Source of the DNA: Candidatus Iainarchaeum sp.
GTDB taxonomy: Archaea > Micrarchaeota > Micrarchaeia > Anstonellales > Bilamarchaeaceae
DNA length: 52,800 nt
Reading direction: 5' to 3'
Assembly: GCA_028686985.1 (NCBI GenBank)
Contig: JAQUBA010000006.1
Coordinates: 1 to 52,800 of the forward strand
Shown: one piece after another, positions 1 to 8,026 of the stretch
Layout: each line of letters begins with the position of its first letter
Position numbering within the stretch: the first letter of the stretch is position 1
The notes under the pieces: model-generated
The model's input: the letters and a program-made list of their open reading frames with translations, nothing else
Database searches by the model: none
What the model was told of the DNA's origin: nothing
Translations under genes and position numbers: made by a program

Positions 1-65
1 TCGTTGAGGAAGCTGACAACCCCAAGTATTTTTGTGTTCCTGGAGAGGCCTTTCTTCCTTGCCAT
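1..65 (-). CDS. MFS transporter, N-terminal fragment (runs off left edge)
   Basis: The minus strand opens with ATG at 65 and stays open to the window edge (21 codons). The peptide starts MARKKGLSRNTK and continues ILGVVSFLN; a basic start followed by a VSFLN-type first membrane helix is common in major facilitator superfamily drug and sugar transporters. It is divergent from the dephospho-CoA kinase gene and shares a 38-bp AT-rich promoter region with it. Only the extreme N-terminus is visible, so substrate and even family are tentative. Confidence 0.45.
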   Translation of the reverse strand, partial: MARKKGLSRNTKILGVVSFLN

Positions 66-70
66 ACAAT

Positions 71-87
71 CCCTTTTTTAATTTTCC
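71..87. promoter_or_regulatory. TATA-like element between divergent genes
   Basis: A T-rich then A/T stretch (CTTTTTTAATTTTCC) lies about 25 nt before the ATG at 104 on the plus strand, the spacing of a leaderless archaeal promoter. On the other strand it can serve the gene starting at 65 only with a very short spacing. Confidence 0.45.
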
Positions 88-103
88 ACGCGCATCCGGA
101 GCC

Positions 104-616
104 ATGGCAGCGCTGAGTGAGGAATTGCGTGCATCCCTTAAAAAACCCCTTGGGGACGAGGGCACATTTGATTCGCTGCTCCCGCGCATGGAGGGCAAAA
201 AGATAATCGCGGTGGGGGACCAGGCCGTCTATTCCCTGCTCAAGAGGGGTATCCGGCCCCATGTGGCAGTCTTTGACTTCAGGACGATGCGCGGCCCGGT
301 GGACGATGTGGTGAGGAAGAGGATAGAGGAGGAATATCCCTCCCCGGAATGCATAAAGAATCCTGCGGGCACCATATCGGAGGCCCTTTTTCTTCTTGTG
401 CCGTCCCTCATGAGATCTGGCGGCGCACTCAGGGTGGAAGGGGAGGAGGACCTGGCGGCAATCCCATTCATCCACATGCTGAAGAAGGGATACGTTGTGT
501 TGTACGGACAGCCCGGCGCCGGCTGCGTGCTGGTGGATGGGAAAAGCAAGGGTAGAAAGACGGTTGAAAAAGTGGTCAAGGCGCTCGGGCTAGCTTCCCT
601 TCCCGATCGCCTTTAG
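104..616 (+). CDS. GTP-dependent dephospho-CoA kinase (DUF359)
   Basis: A 170-residue cytosolic enzyme for the last step of archaeal coenzyme A synthesis: transfer of phosphate from GTP to the 3'-OH of dephospho-CoA. DUF359 signatures are visible in order: VGDQAVYSLL near residue 38, FDFRTMRGP near 58, NPAGTISEA near 85, GEEDLAAIPF near 112 and VLYGQPGAG near 132. The start at ATG 104 was chosen over an upstream ATG at 32 because the family begins close to this point and a TATA-like element sits 25 nt before it. The last 27 bases overlap the 3' end of the convergent small membrane protein gene. Function is assigned by family; the order of motifs is clear. Confidence 0.88.
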   Translation: MAALSEELRASLKKPLGDEGTFDSLLPRMEGKKIIAVGDQAVYSLLKRGIRPHVAVFDFRTMRGPVDDVVRKRIEEEYPSPECIKNPAGTISEALFLLVPSLMRSGGALRVEGEEDLAAIPFIHMLKKGYVVLYGQPGAGCVLVDGKSKGRKTVEKVVKALGLASLPDRL

Positions 617-766
617 CAGGAAGAACAGTATCAATATGCTGACTATCGTCACGCCTGCAACCGTGAGGAGGTCGTCCGCGGGCCGGGTCATCTTCCAGAA
701 ATATCCGACCGCCAGCCCAAGCGCAAGCGCGAGGACCGCCCGGACGGCACCCATAACGTCGCCCAT
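590..766 (-). CDS. Small two-helix membrane protein
   Basis: A 58-residue protein with two hydrophobic segments (about residues 5-23 and 36-54) separated by a short charged loop, ending in a basic tail (AIGKGS). The ATG at 766 is preferred because AGGTG lies 6 nt upstream; a GTG at 775 right after the previous stop codon is the alternative. It follows the PRC-barrel gene by a few bases and is probably translated from the same mRNA. I recognise no family; a membrane partner for the PRC-barrel protein is possible but unproven. Confidence 0.55.
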   Translation of the reverse strand: MGDVMGAVRAVLALALGLAVGYFWKMTRPADDLLTVAGVTIVSILILFFLLKAIGKGS

Positions 767-775
767 GGGGCGCAC

Positions 776-1006
776 CTAGTGTGTCCTTGCGACAACCACT
801 ACGTCTTCCACGGACTTTACGTTCTTGTAGAGCACGCTCTTCTCCTTCAGGATTTCCTTTCCCTTGTGGGAACTGAACTGCTCAAGGAGCATCCTCGCGA
901 CCTCGCCGCCTTCCAGGTCTATCACAAAGTCCTGGGCCGTCCCGACGTATTTTCCGCCGTCGGTGAAAATCTCCATCCCGTACAGTTTCGAGAGCTTGAC
1001 TGTCAT
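776..1006 (-). CDS. PRC-barrel domain protein
   Basis: A 76-residue single-domain protein that matches the short archaeal PRC-barrel type: an N-terminal LSKLYGMEIFTDGGKYVG strand-turn-strand, then a DFVIDLEGGEV strand and the closing VKSVEDVVVVAR strand. PRC-barrels are small beta-barrels found in photosynthetic reaction centre H subunits and RimM; free archaeal copies have no settled role (binding of RNA or of protein partners has been proposed). It has its own TATA-like box at 1045-1054 and the Shine-Dalgarno AAGGTG before the ATG, and is followed by a small membrane protein gene. Confidence 0.82.
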   Translation of the reverse strand: MTVKLSKLYGMEIFTDGGKYVGTAQDFVIDLEGGEVARMLLEQFSSHKGKEILKEKSVLYKNVKSVEDVVVVARTH

Positions 1007-1044
1007 CCTTTCACCTTGCGCTCTACTTACAAACTAAGAATTTA

Positions 1045-1054
1045 TAAACTATGC
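1045..1054 (-). promoter_or_regulatory. TATA-like box for the PRC-barrel gene
   Basis: TTTATAAAT on the minus strand lies about 40 nt before the ATG at 1006, leaving a short leader with the AAGGTG ribosome-binding site. It lies in the 66-bp gap after the hydrogenase stop codon, so the two genes can be transcribed separately. Confidence 0.5.
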
Positions 1055-1072
1055 TGGGCGCCGAAAATCCCG

Positions 1073-2176
1073 TCATATCTTAGTGCCGTTGAAATAGAAA
1101 AGGCGATGCGCCTCCCTGCTCCCGGGCTTTATGCCCAGCGTGTCATAGATTCCTGAAATCCCCACCTGGCCCATAGGGCACTTGAGCGGCTTCCTGTCCG
1201 CCGCGGCCCGGAGCCCGTGCGCCCTCGCCTTGTATTTCGCCTCCGTTGCGGGGAGGGGCTGGCCCGGCCCGCCCACGCACCCGTACGGGCAGTTCATCAC
1301 TTCCACGAAATGGTACTTCACGCCGTGCCTTATCTCCTCCAGCACCCTGTCCAGGTTGGATACCCCATAAATGGAAACCACATTCAATTTGTATTTCCCT
1401 ATCTGGACGCACAGGTGCTTCACCTGCCCGTCCCCGCGGAACTTTATCCTCTCCTGGGATTCGCCCAGCTTGCACGCCAGGCTCGTGAGCAGCGCCTCCA
1501 CTATGCCGCCCGTCGCCCCGAATATCACCCCGTCCTTGGAGCTGTCCGGAAGGAGCGGAGTGAATTTCCCTTCCTTCACCGTGTTTATGCCCATCCCCCT
1601 TTTCTTCGCCCACATTGCGAGCTCCTGCGTGGTGAGCACGTAATCCACATACCTTTCCCCGGAGGCCATCCTCTCCCGCACCTCGTATTTCTTCAGGACG
1701 CAGGGCATTATGCCCACCATGCATATCCTGGAAACGGGCACCCCCAGCTTTTTGGATATGATATTCTTCGCCGCGCTGCCCGTGACCATGTGCGGGGACG
1801 CAATCGGGGAAACGAGGTGGTACAGTTCCGGGTGCTTGTTCCTGCAATACAGCCGCCACCCTATGCAGCAGGAGTTGAAGACCGGAAAATAGTTCTCGTC
1901 CCCGCGCTCCAGCGCGGCGATTATTTCCCCGACTTCCTCAAATATGTTTATGTCCGCGCCGAGCGGCGTATCAGTGACATGGTCAAATCCCAGCGCCCGC
2001 AGCAGCCCCACCGTTTTGTAGGTCAAATCCTCGCCCGGAGCGCGCCCGAACTCCTCGCCGATTGAGACGCGCACCGCGGGCGCAATCTGCGCCACCATTA
2101 TTTTTCCATTCTTTTTCTCCTTCTCAATCGCCGCGAAAAGCTCGCCGGGCTTGTTGAGGTATATTTCGCCTTCCAT
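1073..2176 (-). CDS. hydA: Minimal [FeFe]-hydrogenase, H-cluster domain only
   Basis: A 367-residue protein that is almost only the catalytic H-domain of [FeFe]-hydrogenase (2H+ + 2e- to H2 and the reverse). All three H-cluster motifs are present. L1 is FNSCCIGW (C103 in the proton-relay position, C104 a cluster ligand; Ile replaces the usual Pro). L2 is MPCVLKKYE (C159, K162, E165). L3 is VMNCPYGCVGGPGQP (C296 and C300). FGATGGIVEA at about 219-228 and the C-terminal GIKPGSREAHRLFY (the small-subunit segment, fused) also match. The N-terminal ferredoxin-like domains of larger enzymes are absent; the protein begins about 25 residues before AQIAPAVRVSIGEEFG. Eukaryotic Narf/Nar1 relatives lack the intact L1-L3 set, which argues against that alternative. 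ATG 2176 is preferred (GAGGTG just upstream); GTG 2182 is possible. HydE, HydF and HydG maturases are not in this window. Confidence 0.9.
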   Translation of the reverse strand: MEGEIYLNKPGELFAAIEKEKKNGKIMVAQIAPAVRVSIGEEFGRAPGEDLTYKTVGLLRALGFDHVTDTPLGADINIFEEVGEIIAALERGDENYFPVFNSCCIGWRLYCRNKHPELYHLVSPIASPHMVTGSAAKNIISKKLGVPVSRICMVGIMPCVLKKYEVRERMASGERYVDYVLTTQELAMWAKKRGMGINTVKEGKFTPLLPDSSKDGVIFGATGGIVEALLTSLACKLGESQERIKFRGDGQVKHLCVQIGKYKLNVVSIYGVSNLDRVLEEIRHGVKYHFVEVMNCPYGCVGGPGQPLPATEAKYKARAHGLRAAADRKPLKCPMGQVGISGIYDTLGIKPGSREAHRLFYFNGTKI

Positions 2177-2195
2177 ACGCACCTCGTTTCCCCAT

Positions 2196-2207
2196 CATAA
2201 TTAAAAA
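2196..2207 (-). promoter_or_regulatory. TATA-like box proximal to the hydrogenase gene
   Basis: CTTTTTAATTATG on the minus strand is centred about 26 nt from the ATG at 2176, which would give a leaderless transcript. It competes with the distal AT box at 2264-2276 as the true promoter. Confidence 0.4.
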
Positions 2208-2228
2208 GAATTCGCGCCCTCGCCTCTT

Positions 2229-2246
2229 ATGTAACCATGGTTACAT
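2229..2246. promoter_or_regulatory. Perfect 18-bp palindrome upstream of the hydrogenase
   Basis: ATGTAACCATGGTTACAT is identical to its reverse complement. It lies between two AT-rich TATA-like boxes, 53-70 nt before the hydrogenase start, and would cover the transcription start set by the distal box. This is the position and symmetry expected of an operator for a dimeric regulator. No other copy was noticed in the window. Confidence 0.5.
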
Positions 2247-2263
2247 ACTGCACCAACGCCCCC

Positions 2264-2276
2264 ATAATTTAAAAAA
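2264..2276 (-). promoter_or_regulatory. Distal TATA-like box, hydrogenase gene
   Basis: TTTTTTAAATTAT on the minus strand. A start 25 nt downstream would fall at about 2243, inside the palindrome at 2229-2246. Confidence 0.35.
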
Positions 2277-2470
2277 CGTTGGGTGGCAAAAATAGATAAT
2301 CAGGTAGTAAACATGGAAGGACACAACCAAAAACAAATCGCGGTTTCCGCTCCCTTCAGCTTCTTCTATTTTGGGGCCTAGCCCCATCCACATAACTACC
2401 CCAGAAACAAAAACTTCCCATCTTGCCTTTTTGCCGCAAGACAAAGAAAAAAATGAAAAAGGTGAAAACT

Positions 2471-2974
2471 ATGTCAGAACTCAAAAGAACAACCAGGGAA
2501 AATGTGGGCGCAACCCGCGCCGATGCAGGCCGGCTCATGCGCAGGGCAGGCGAGCGCTCCCGGCCCGGCTCAAGGGAGCAGGAGCTCGGGCTCGCAATCG
2601 CCCGCGTCCTCCAGGACAGGGATTTGCGCCTCAAGCTGGAGGCGTGCACCATGCGCATCGGGGATGGGAAGGGAACCCTGATATCCGCGGTGGAGATGCT
2701 TTCCCAGAGGGCGGACCAGAACCCGGACGGCCGTTCCCTCATAGGGGCGGTTACCCGCGTGCTCAGCGAGGAGATGCTGATGCTGACCCTGAGCATGTAC
2801 CGCAGCGGGGAGAACGGAACATCCAGGTCCGCCGCTGATGTGTTGCGCGGTTACGGCATCAACCCGAGCAACTGGGAGCTCGGCAGGGGAAACATTGATG
2901 TGCGCACCGCACCGCCGTGCGCACCCCCGGCTGAGGAATGCCGCGGCTGGGGCCTATGCACAGGGCATATCTGA
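2471..2974 (+). CDS. Unknown protein, probably frameshifted at its 3' end
   Basis: A 167-residue frame beginning MSELKRTTRENVGATRADAG, with GGTG about 10 nt before the ATG. It is mainly helical and charged and I recognise no family. The last ~15 residues (PPAEECRGWGLCTGHI) look unlike the rest. From about 2930 the next frame instead encodes a convincing amphipathic continuation (AYAQGISEAFGMRRDAAL, then KAVLADGRMCAALKARF) to about 3060. Losing one C from the CCCCC run at about 2925-2929 would join them. A terminator-like hairpin follows at 3061. The true product may therefore be about 200 residues. Either a sequencing/assembly error or a real mutation could explain it. Confidence 0.6.
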   Translation: MSELKRTTRENVGATRADAGRLMRRAGERSRPGSREQELGLAIARVLQDRDLRLKLEACTMRIGDGKGTLISAVEMLSQRADQNPDGRSLIGAVTRVLSEEMLMLTLSMYRSGENGTSRSAADVLRGYGINPSNWELGRGNIDVRTAPPCAPPAEECRGWGLCTGHI

Positions 2975-3113
2975 GGCGTTTGGCATGCGAAGGGATGCGG
3001 CACTTAAGGCCGTCCTTGCGGATGGCAGGATGTGCGCAGCACTCAAGGCCCGCTTCCAACGGGCGGCTTCTCCGCCGCCCCTTTCTTTTTCCGAACGCGA
3101 AACGCGAACATAA
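2930..3113 (+). pseudogene. Probable out-of-frame C-terminal part of the 2471 gene
   Basis: This frame carries AAAGAYAQGISEAFGMRRD and a following alanine/lysine-rich helix that read like coding sequence, in the frame reached from the 2471 gene by one base. It has no start codon or ribosome site of its own that I would trust. The last 17 codons run through the terminator hairpin and are probably not natural protein. Confidence 0.4.
3061..3090 (+). terminator. GC hairpin followed by T-rich tract
   Basis: GGGCGGC (3061-3067) pairs with GCCGCCC (3074-3080) across a 6-nt loop, followed by CTTTCTTTTT. This ends the 2471 transcript and separates it from the giant gene, which has its own TATA box. 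Confidence 0.6.
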
Positions 3114-3124
3114 TACTTTTAAAA
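3114..3124 (+). promoter_or_regulatory. TATA-like box for the giant membrane protein gene
   Basis: TACTTTTAAAA lies about 27 nt before the ATG at 3146, the spacing for a leaderless transcript. Confidence 0.5.
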
Positions 3125-3145
3125 CCGGCATTCAGTAATAATTCC

Positions 3146-6100
3146 ATGGCCGATGCTGGCAGGAAGTGTTTAGCTGTGCTAATACTCCTACTGGCACTCG
3201 TGCCCCCCTCCTTCTCCGAAGCCACAAGCCCCTGCGCCGCATGCGGCCAGACCGACATCTATTCAATCTTTGATTATACGTCCTCCCAGATAAATGCCAC
3301 CCTTTCAGCGACCATAATCGATTTCACCCAGGACCGCGACCGCGACGCGCTTGAACAGCAATACCTGGATTTCCTCCATGAGAGATACAACCCGGACATC
3401 CTCCCGGCTGCGGGCAGCAGCGTCCACCGCCTGCCGGTCCCCAACGCCACGATAAGCATCTTTTATGAGAAAAGCGAAGTGGGCGCCGACGGCAGGCTCT
3501 CCTCCGCATTGATGCCCGTGACGTGCGTTGGCGCGCCAGCCGGCCCACTCAAAACAACCGCCCCCCTGGGCGAGGCCTCGTGCAGGATAGACCCAGAGAT
3601 ATACACGGGCAAATGCGTCCAGTTTTACTTGGAATTCACCGGCGGCAAGCCGGCCGGAATGCCCGCGGAACTCAACCCCGTCCAGTCCTCGCTCCGCATC
3701 TGCGACCCTGAAAGGACCGCCTTCTCCGCGATGGGCTCGGCCCTCTCCACAATAGGGGCCGCCTCCCTAGCCAACCCCATCTGCATAATCGGCTTCGTCA
3801 TACTCGGCCTTTTCGTCGCGTCCATGTTCTTCAGCGGTAGAAGCCCCGCATCCCTGCTTGACATCACCACGCCCCTCCTGCCCAAGCCGAAATCCATGTC
3901 CTACAGCGGGCTTGCTTTCGGAGCCACGTACGTGCGCATGAGGCGCGGAATAGAGAACATCCGCAAGGCATCCGGCAAACTGCTCTCAGGCCAGTCCGGC
4001 CAGCTCAGGGCCGAGCTGATGAAGCGCGGCTTCTCGCCGCGCGAGCTTGACGACATACTGGCGCTCGCAAAGGACGCCCCGCACATGGGCTATCTCGCGC
4101 TCCGCGCGCTCCGCGAAGGCAAGACCGTCGCCCAGGCGAAGGAAATCGCAAGGCTCCGTCCCCAGCCCGGGAAGGACGCAGACCTCAAGAGGGCTGCCGA
4201 AGAACTCAGGAAAATGCGCGAACGGAAGGGTGAGGAGGACGCCGCCCTCACGGCCGTGAGCGCCAGGATAGAGGCGGACCTCGCGGACAAGACCCTTGCC
4301 CTCATAACCGGAAACGTGCCGCCCCGCATCGCAAAGACCGTGAAGGCGGTCCTGGACAGCAAGAAATCCCCCTTATACTATCTCATGCCAGAGGACGTCC
4401 GCGACCAGTTGCGCGTTGGAATCGGTTCCGCCTTCGCAAGCGGAAGGCACGTGTCCCAATTCACAAAGAAGGCTGCAAAAGGCGTGGTTTCCATGGTTTC
4501 GGCCACAAAGGCCGAGCGCGCAGGCGCCGGCGCCCTCATGCCCGCCATGCCGGCCCCGAAGAAGGGCGAGGCGCGGAAAGACCTTTACCTCATGGACATA
4601 CGCTCCCGCATCTCCGAGTTCTACAAGACGCAAGTGCAGGAGTCCAAGGCAAACGCCGCCATGTACCTCGTCAAGAGGATTTTGGAATCCCGCGGCGTCA
4701 AGCTGGAACTTTCGGAGAAGGAGCTCCTTGAAATCGGGAAGCTGGAGATAGTGGGCCACATGGGCCTCGCAGGCAACGCGCGCGCCCTGGACGCGGACAA
4801 GAAGATACGCGCGATACTCTCCAGCAAGGATATCCCCATGGAGCTGAAGGTGGAAATGCTCATGAAGCTCGCCACCACGGAGGGCGTTTCCTTTGACCGC
4901 GTTGGCGTCCAGGCATTCATGTCCAAGATACGCTCCATAGAGGCAACGCAGAAGAGCGACAGGGAGAAGCTCCAGGAGCTGCACGACTACCTCAAGGAAA
5001 GATTCAAGGTGGACAAGATATGCGATTTCCGCGACGAGGCGCGCGGCGGCTTCTACCCCTGGGTGGGCCGCGACAGCCTTCGCTATTCCGCGGGCAACAA
5101 GAAATACGACGACACATGGACATTCATGCTGCTCCACAGCTTCCTTGACGGCGCCGCATCCGCCAAGCCCACATCCTTCGTGGATTCCGCGAAGCTGATG
5201 TGGCTCCGCCTGGTCAATGAGATGTGGGGCCTCCTCCCCTCGGACCCGAAGCTCATGCCAGGGCTGGACGAGAAGCTCCGCCCCATGATGAGGCGCGCGG
5301 AGGAATACGCGAAAAGCCTCCTTACCGAAGAGGGAAGGAAAAAGCTGGGCGAGATGACCCACGTATATGAACTGTTCTACAACCCCGCAATCGCCAAGCT
5401 TCCGATGGGCATGTGGATGCAATCCGAAATTGCCCGCGAATACGGCCCGGACATGCGCCACTGGAACGCCGACGTGAGGGGCTTCTGGCGCACATTCATC
5501 CCTGGCACGCCTTACATGGGCGACAAGAGGCACGCCAAGACCACTGTGATGGAGCAGGCATACGGCGAGAAGACTTACTCTCACATACACCGCAAGGACT
5601 CCGTGGATGCGATTGCGGCAAACATGTTCTACAACCGCATACGGAGCATGGTCGGCACGAAGTACCCGGACTCGTATTACACATCCAACTCAGAGTTCCG
5701 CTTCCTCGCATCCACCTACGGGGCGTTCAAGGAGCGCTACGCCCAGCTGTTCGGCGACACCAAGGGCAAGCGCGCGGACCCGAGCTGGGTAACGGACGGC
5801 ATGGTGGAGAACCTCACAAGGCGCGGCATAACCATGGACGAGCTCCACAACAATGTGTGGGTCAGGACGAGGGAAGGCAGCTACATCCCGTTCACGGAGG
5901 GCCGCGAGGCATTCGGCCTGCGCCTCAGCGACGGCGACAGGGTGGTCGGCGGCAAGCTCGCGGTCAATCTGGGCGGGCGCTGGACCCCGTTTGACCCACA
6001 GAAAATCGGGGAACGCATGGACAAGGAGAAGATCAAGCTCCCAGCGGAACTTGAGAGGGAGCAGGCGCTGGTCAGGCAGAGGATATTTGACTCCCCCTCC

Positions 6101-8026
6101 GCGCAGGAGGGCCTTTACAAGCACAAGGTCATAGACGAAGACACGCGCGCAGCGATGGTCGCCCACGCCCGCAACCTCGCCCGATGGGCAGGCAACGACA
6201 AGCGCGACATCGCAGCATATCTCGTGCAGCGCATGTGCAAGGAGGCAAGCGATTCCGCCGCCATGGAGCGCACCGGCCTACTGTCCATCCGGCCGCAGCG
6301 CGACCTTGGATTCGTCGGGTTCCGCAAGACCCTCCAGAAGATTTGGCAGCCGTTCAGCAAAGGCGTTGAGCAGCTCCTGATTTCCTCATTCATGCCGCAG
6401 GCGAACGAGATGCTGAACACGACCATGCAGACCGAGCACCTGCGCGCCCGCACCACTGCGCTTTCCGGCAGGCTTGCCGCAGCCATGACGAATCCGGACA
6501 TTGACCCCTCCATAAACACTAAACTGTTCAGCAAGGACGTTTCTGAGCTGATACACGCCATGACGCGCTACCGCGCCACCTGGGATTACAGCGTGACCAG
6601 GGACCCGAGGGGCCTCAGCTCCAGCATCAGCTCGCAACTCAACTTCGCGGCAATGCACCACCACGGCCCGGCCACGCATCCCGAGGCCGTAACCGCTACG
6701 CTCCCGGAATTCCAGGGCAGGAAGTTCCGCCAGTTCATGGAGAAGATACGCCTCTCGCCGCTTTCCATAAACTGGATGATAGGCGCCCCGTTCATCCTCC
6801 AGGTCAGGGGCGCGCTCACTTCCTGGTATGGCTACCCGAGCAAGCACGACAAGACGTACCACCCCCTGCACCCGTACGCGATGTCCCCCGGCCGCACCCT
6901 TGAGGGCATCCGTTCCCTCCTTGACCCGTTCTATTCCGCGATAGACCTCCAGTCCAGCACGTCCCAGAAGCTCGCATCGCTTGCGGCTTCCCCGATGCAC
7001 CCCGTGGCCAGCCCCATAAGCAAATACCTGCTGGACCCGCTGGCCGGGAAACTCGACCGCACGTCCGGGCGCGATGGCGACCTCACCGCCAAGCTTTCCA
7101 GGGCAGTCAGCTTCGTGTCCAGCGCCTTGCAGCCCGAGAAGGGCCTCAGCTCCGCGAGGGACGCATACTACCTGCCGCACTATGCGAAGGAGGCCAGCAT
7201 CCACGACAAGCTCAACGGGGCGATGTCCGCCCGCGAGTACGGCGGCAAAGCCGTGCTGGATGGCCAGACCAGGGCGCACGAGGACCAGGCCTGGATATAC
7301 AAGAACATAAACGTGGTCTGGAGCGAGGACACGAACCCCGGCGTCTCCTACCTGGACTTCAACTACAACGTGCTCGCGGACCCGCGCCTCGCAACCCACC
7401 TGGTCTCCGGCACAAAATTCACCTCATATTTCGCGCAGGACGAATACCTGCAGAAGCAGGCGAACCTCGGGATAGTGCAGAGGCACGTCTCCGCGTACGA
7501 GCTCACGGAGGAGAGGGAGCAGGAGATACGCAGCTACCAGAGCCCCAGGCAGAACCGCATGTGGGGCTTCATGAACCCCCTCCTCTTCTTCCTGAACAAC
7601 CCGATATGGCCGCTCTCCTACGCCACATACGAATCCGTGGCACACCAGCTTCCGCAGCGCTTCAGGCAGATGCGGGAGGAGGCGGAGAGGAGGAAGGAGC
7701 TGCGCTTCGCGGACCTCTACAATCCCCCCAAGATATACATGGGCGGCATGCCGGTGGGCACCGCCTCGGAGGAAATAAAATATAGCACCCTCAGCCACGA
7801 GCAGGTCCGCACCGCCGAGACCACCACGGAGAAGTTCATCCGCAAGGCGGGCAGCATCTGGTCCGCGGTCTTCCACAACGTCCGCTTCGTCTATTGCGGC
7901 ACCTGCCACTCCCCGATGCAGGCCAATGGAATCTGCCCGATATGCAGCGGCAAAGCATTATATTTCAACAACCTCCAGAAGAGGCAGTGGGCCAACTACA
8001 AGCCGCCAAAGGAGAGGAAGAGATGA
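3146..8026 (+). CDS. Giant membrane protein of unknown function with C-terminal zinc ribbon
   Basis: A 1626-residue protein, much the longest in the window; I recognise no known family. Residues 1-26 are a signal peptide (MADAGRKCLAVLILLLALV, cleavage near SFSEA). Residues ~27-205 look extracellular (several Cys, N-x-S/T sites), and ~209-231 form a membrane helix (ICIIGFVILGLFVASMFF). About 1350 mostly alpha-helical, Lys/Arg-rich residues follow, predicted on the opposite face, with many aromatic His/Trp/Tyr patches (for example AMHHHGPATHP). The end is a zinc ribbon at ~1583-1602 (CGTC ... CPIC) and a basic tail. The ATG at 3146 was chosen for the signal peptide and TATA spacing. It overlaps the next gene as ATGATGA. 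A role as a surface or secretion machine with the downstream lysozyme-like protein is inference from the coupling alone. Confidence 0.85.
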   Translation: MADAGRKCLAVLILLLALVPPSFSEATSPCAACGQTDIYSIFDYTSSQINATLSATIIDFTQDRDRDALEQQYLDFLHERYNPDILPAAGSSVHRLPVPNATISIFYEKSEVGADGRLSSALMPVTCVGAPAGPLKTTAPLGEASCRIDPEIYTGKCVQFYLEFTGGKPAGMPAELNPVQSSLRICDPERTAFSAMGSALSTIGAASLANPICIIGFVILGLFVASMFFSGRSPASLLDITTPLLPKPKSMSYSGLAFGATYVRMRRGIENIRKASGKLLSGQSGQLRAELMKRGFSPRELDDILALAKDAPHMGYLALRALREGKTVAQAKEIARLRPQPGKDADLKRAAEELRKMRERKGEEDAALTAVSARIEADLADKTLALITGNVPPRIAKTVKAVLDSKKSPLYYLMPEDVRDQLRVGIGSAFASGRHVSQFTKKAAKGVVSMVSATKAERAGAGALMPAMPAPKKGEARKDLYLMDIRSRISEFYKTQVQESKANAAMYLVKRILESRGVKLELSEKELLEIGKLEIVGHMGLAGNARALDADKKIRAILSSKDIPMELKVEMLMKLATTEGVSFDRVGVQAFMSKIRSIEATQKSDREKLQELHDYLKERFKVDKICDFRDEARGGFYPWVGRDSLRYSAGNKKYDDTWTFMLLHSFLDGAASAKPTSFVDSAKLMWLRLVNEMWGLLPSDPKLMPGLDEKLRPMMRRAEEYAKSLLTEEGRKKLGEMTHVYELFYNPAIAKLPMGMWMQSEIAREYGPDMRHWNADVRGFWRTFIPGTPYMGDKRHAKTTVMEQAYGEKTYSHIHRKDSVDAIAANMFYNRIRSMVGTKYPDSYYTSNSEFRFLASTYGAFKERYAQLFGDTKGKRADPSWVTDGMVENLTRRGITMDELHNNVWVRTREGSYIPFTEGREAFGLRLSDGDRVVGGKLAVNLGGRWTPFDPQKIGERMDKEKIKLPAELEREQALVRQRIFDSPSAQEGLYKHKVIDEDTRAAMVAHARNLARWAGNDKRDIAAYLVQRMCKEASDSAAMERTGLLSIRPQRDLGFVGFRKTLQKIWQPFSKGVEQLLISSFMPQANEMLNTTMQTEHLRARTTALSGRLAAAMTNPDIDPSINTKLFSKDVSELIHAMTRYRATWDYSVTRDPRGLSSSISSQLNFAAMHHHGPATHPEAVTATLPEFQGRKFRQFMEKIRLSPLSINWMIGAPFILQVRGALTSWYGYPSKHDKTYHPLHPYAMSPGRTLEGIRSLLDPFYSAIDLQSSTSQKLASLAASPMHPVASPISKYLLDPLAGKLDRTSGRDGDLTAKLSRAVSFVSSALQPEKGLSSARDAYYLPHYAKEASIHDKLNGAMSAREYGGKAVLDGQTRAHEDQAWIYKNINVVWSEDTNPGVSYLDFNYNVLADPRLATHLVSGTKFTSYFAQDEYLQKQANLGIVQRHVSAYELTEEREQEIRSYQSPRQNRMWGFMNPLLFFLNNPIWPLSYATYESVAHQLPQRFRQMREEAERRKELRFADLYNPPKIYMGGMPVGTASEEIKYSTLSHEQVRTAETTTEKFIRKAGSIWSAVFHNVRFVYCGTCHSPMQANGICPICSGKALYFNNLQKRQWANYKPPKERKR

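Noticed and set aside
1217-2065. Plus-strand frame of 282 codons opposite the hydrogenase
   Set aside because: The minus-strand protein has all H-cluster motifs; the opposite frame has no recognisable sequence.
1073-2176. Nar1/Narf iron-sulfur assembly factor instead of hydrogenase
   Set aside because: All H-cluster cysteines, the L2 Lys/Glu pair and the L3 GQP end are present, which Nar1-type proteins do not keep.
4373-5590. Long antisense frame (405 codons) inside the giant gene
   Set aside because: It mirrors the codon pattern of the GC-rich gene on the other strand, is rich in His/Leu/Val typical of such shadows and has no ribosome site.
6386-7399. Antisense frame of 337 codons in the giant gene
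   Set aside because: Low-information composition and full overlap with a convincing protein on the plus strand.
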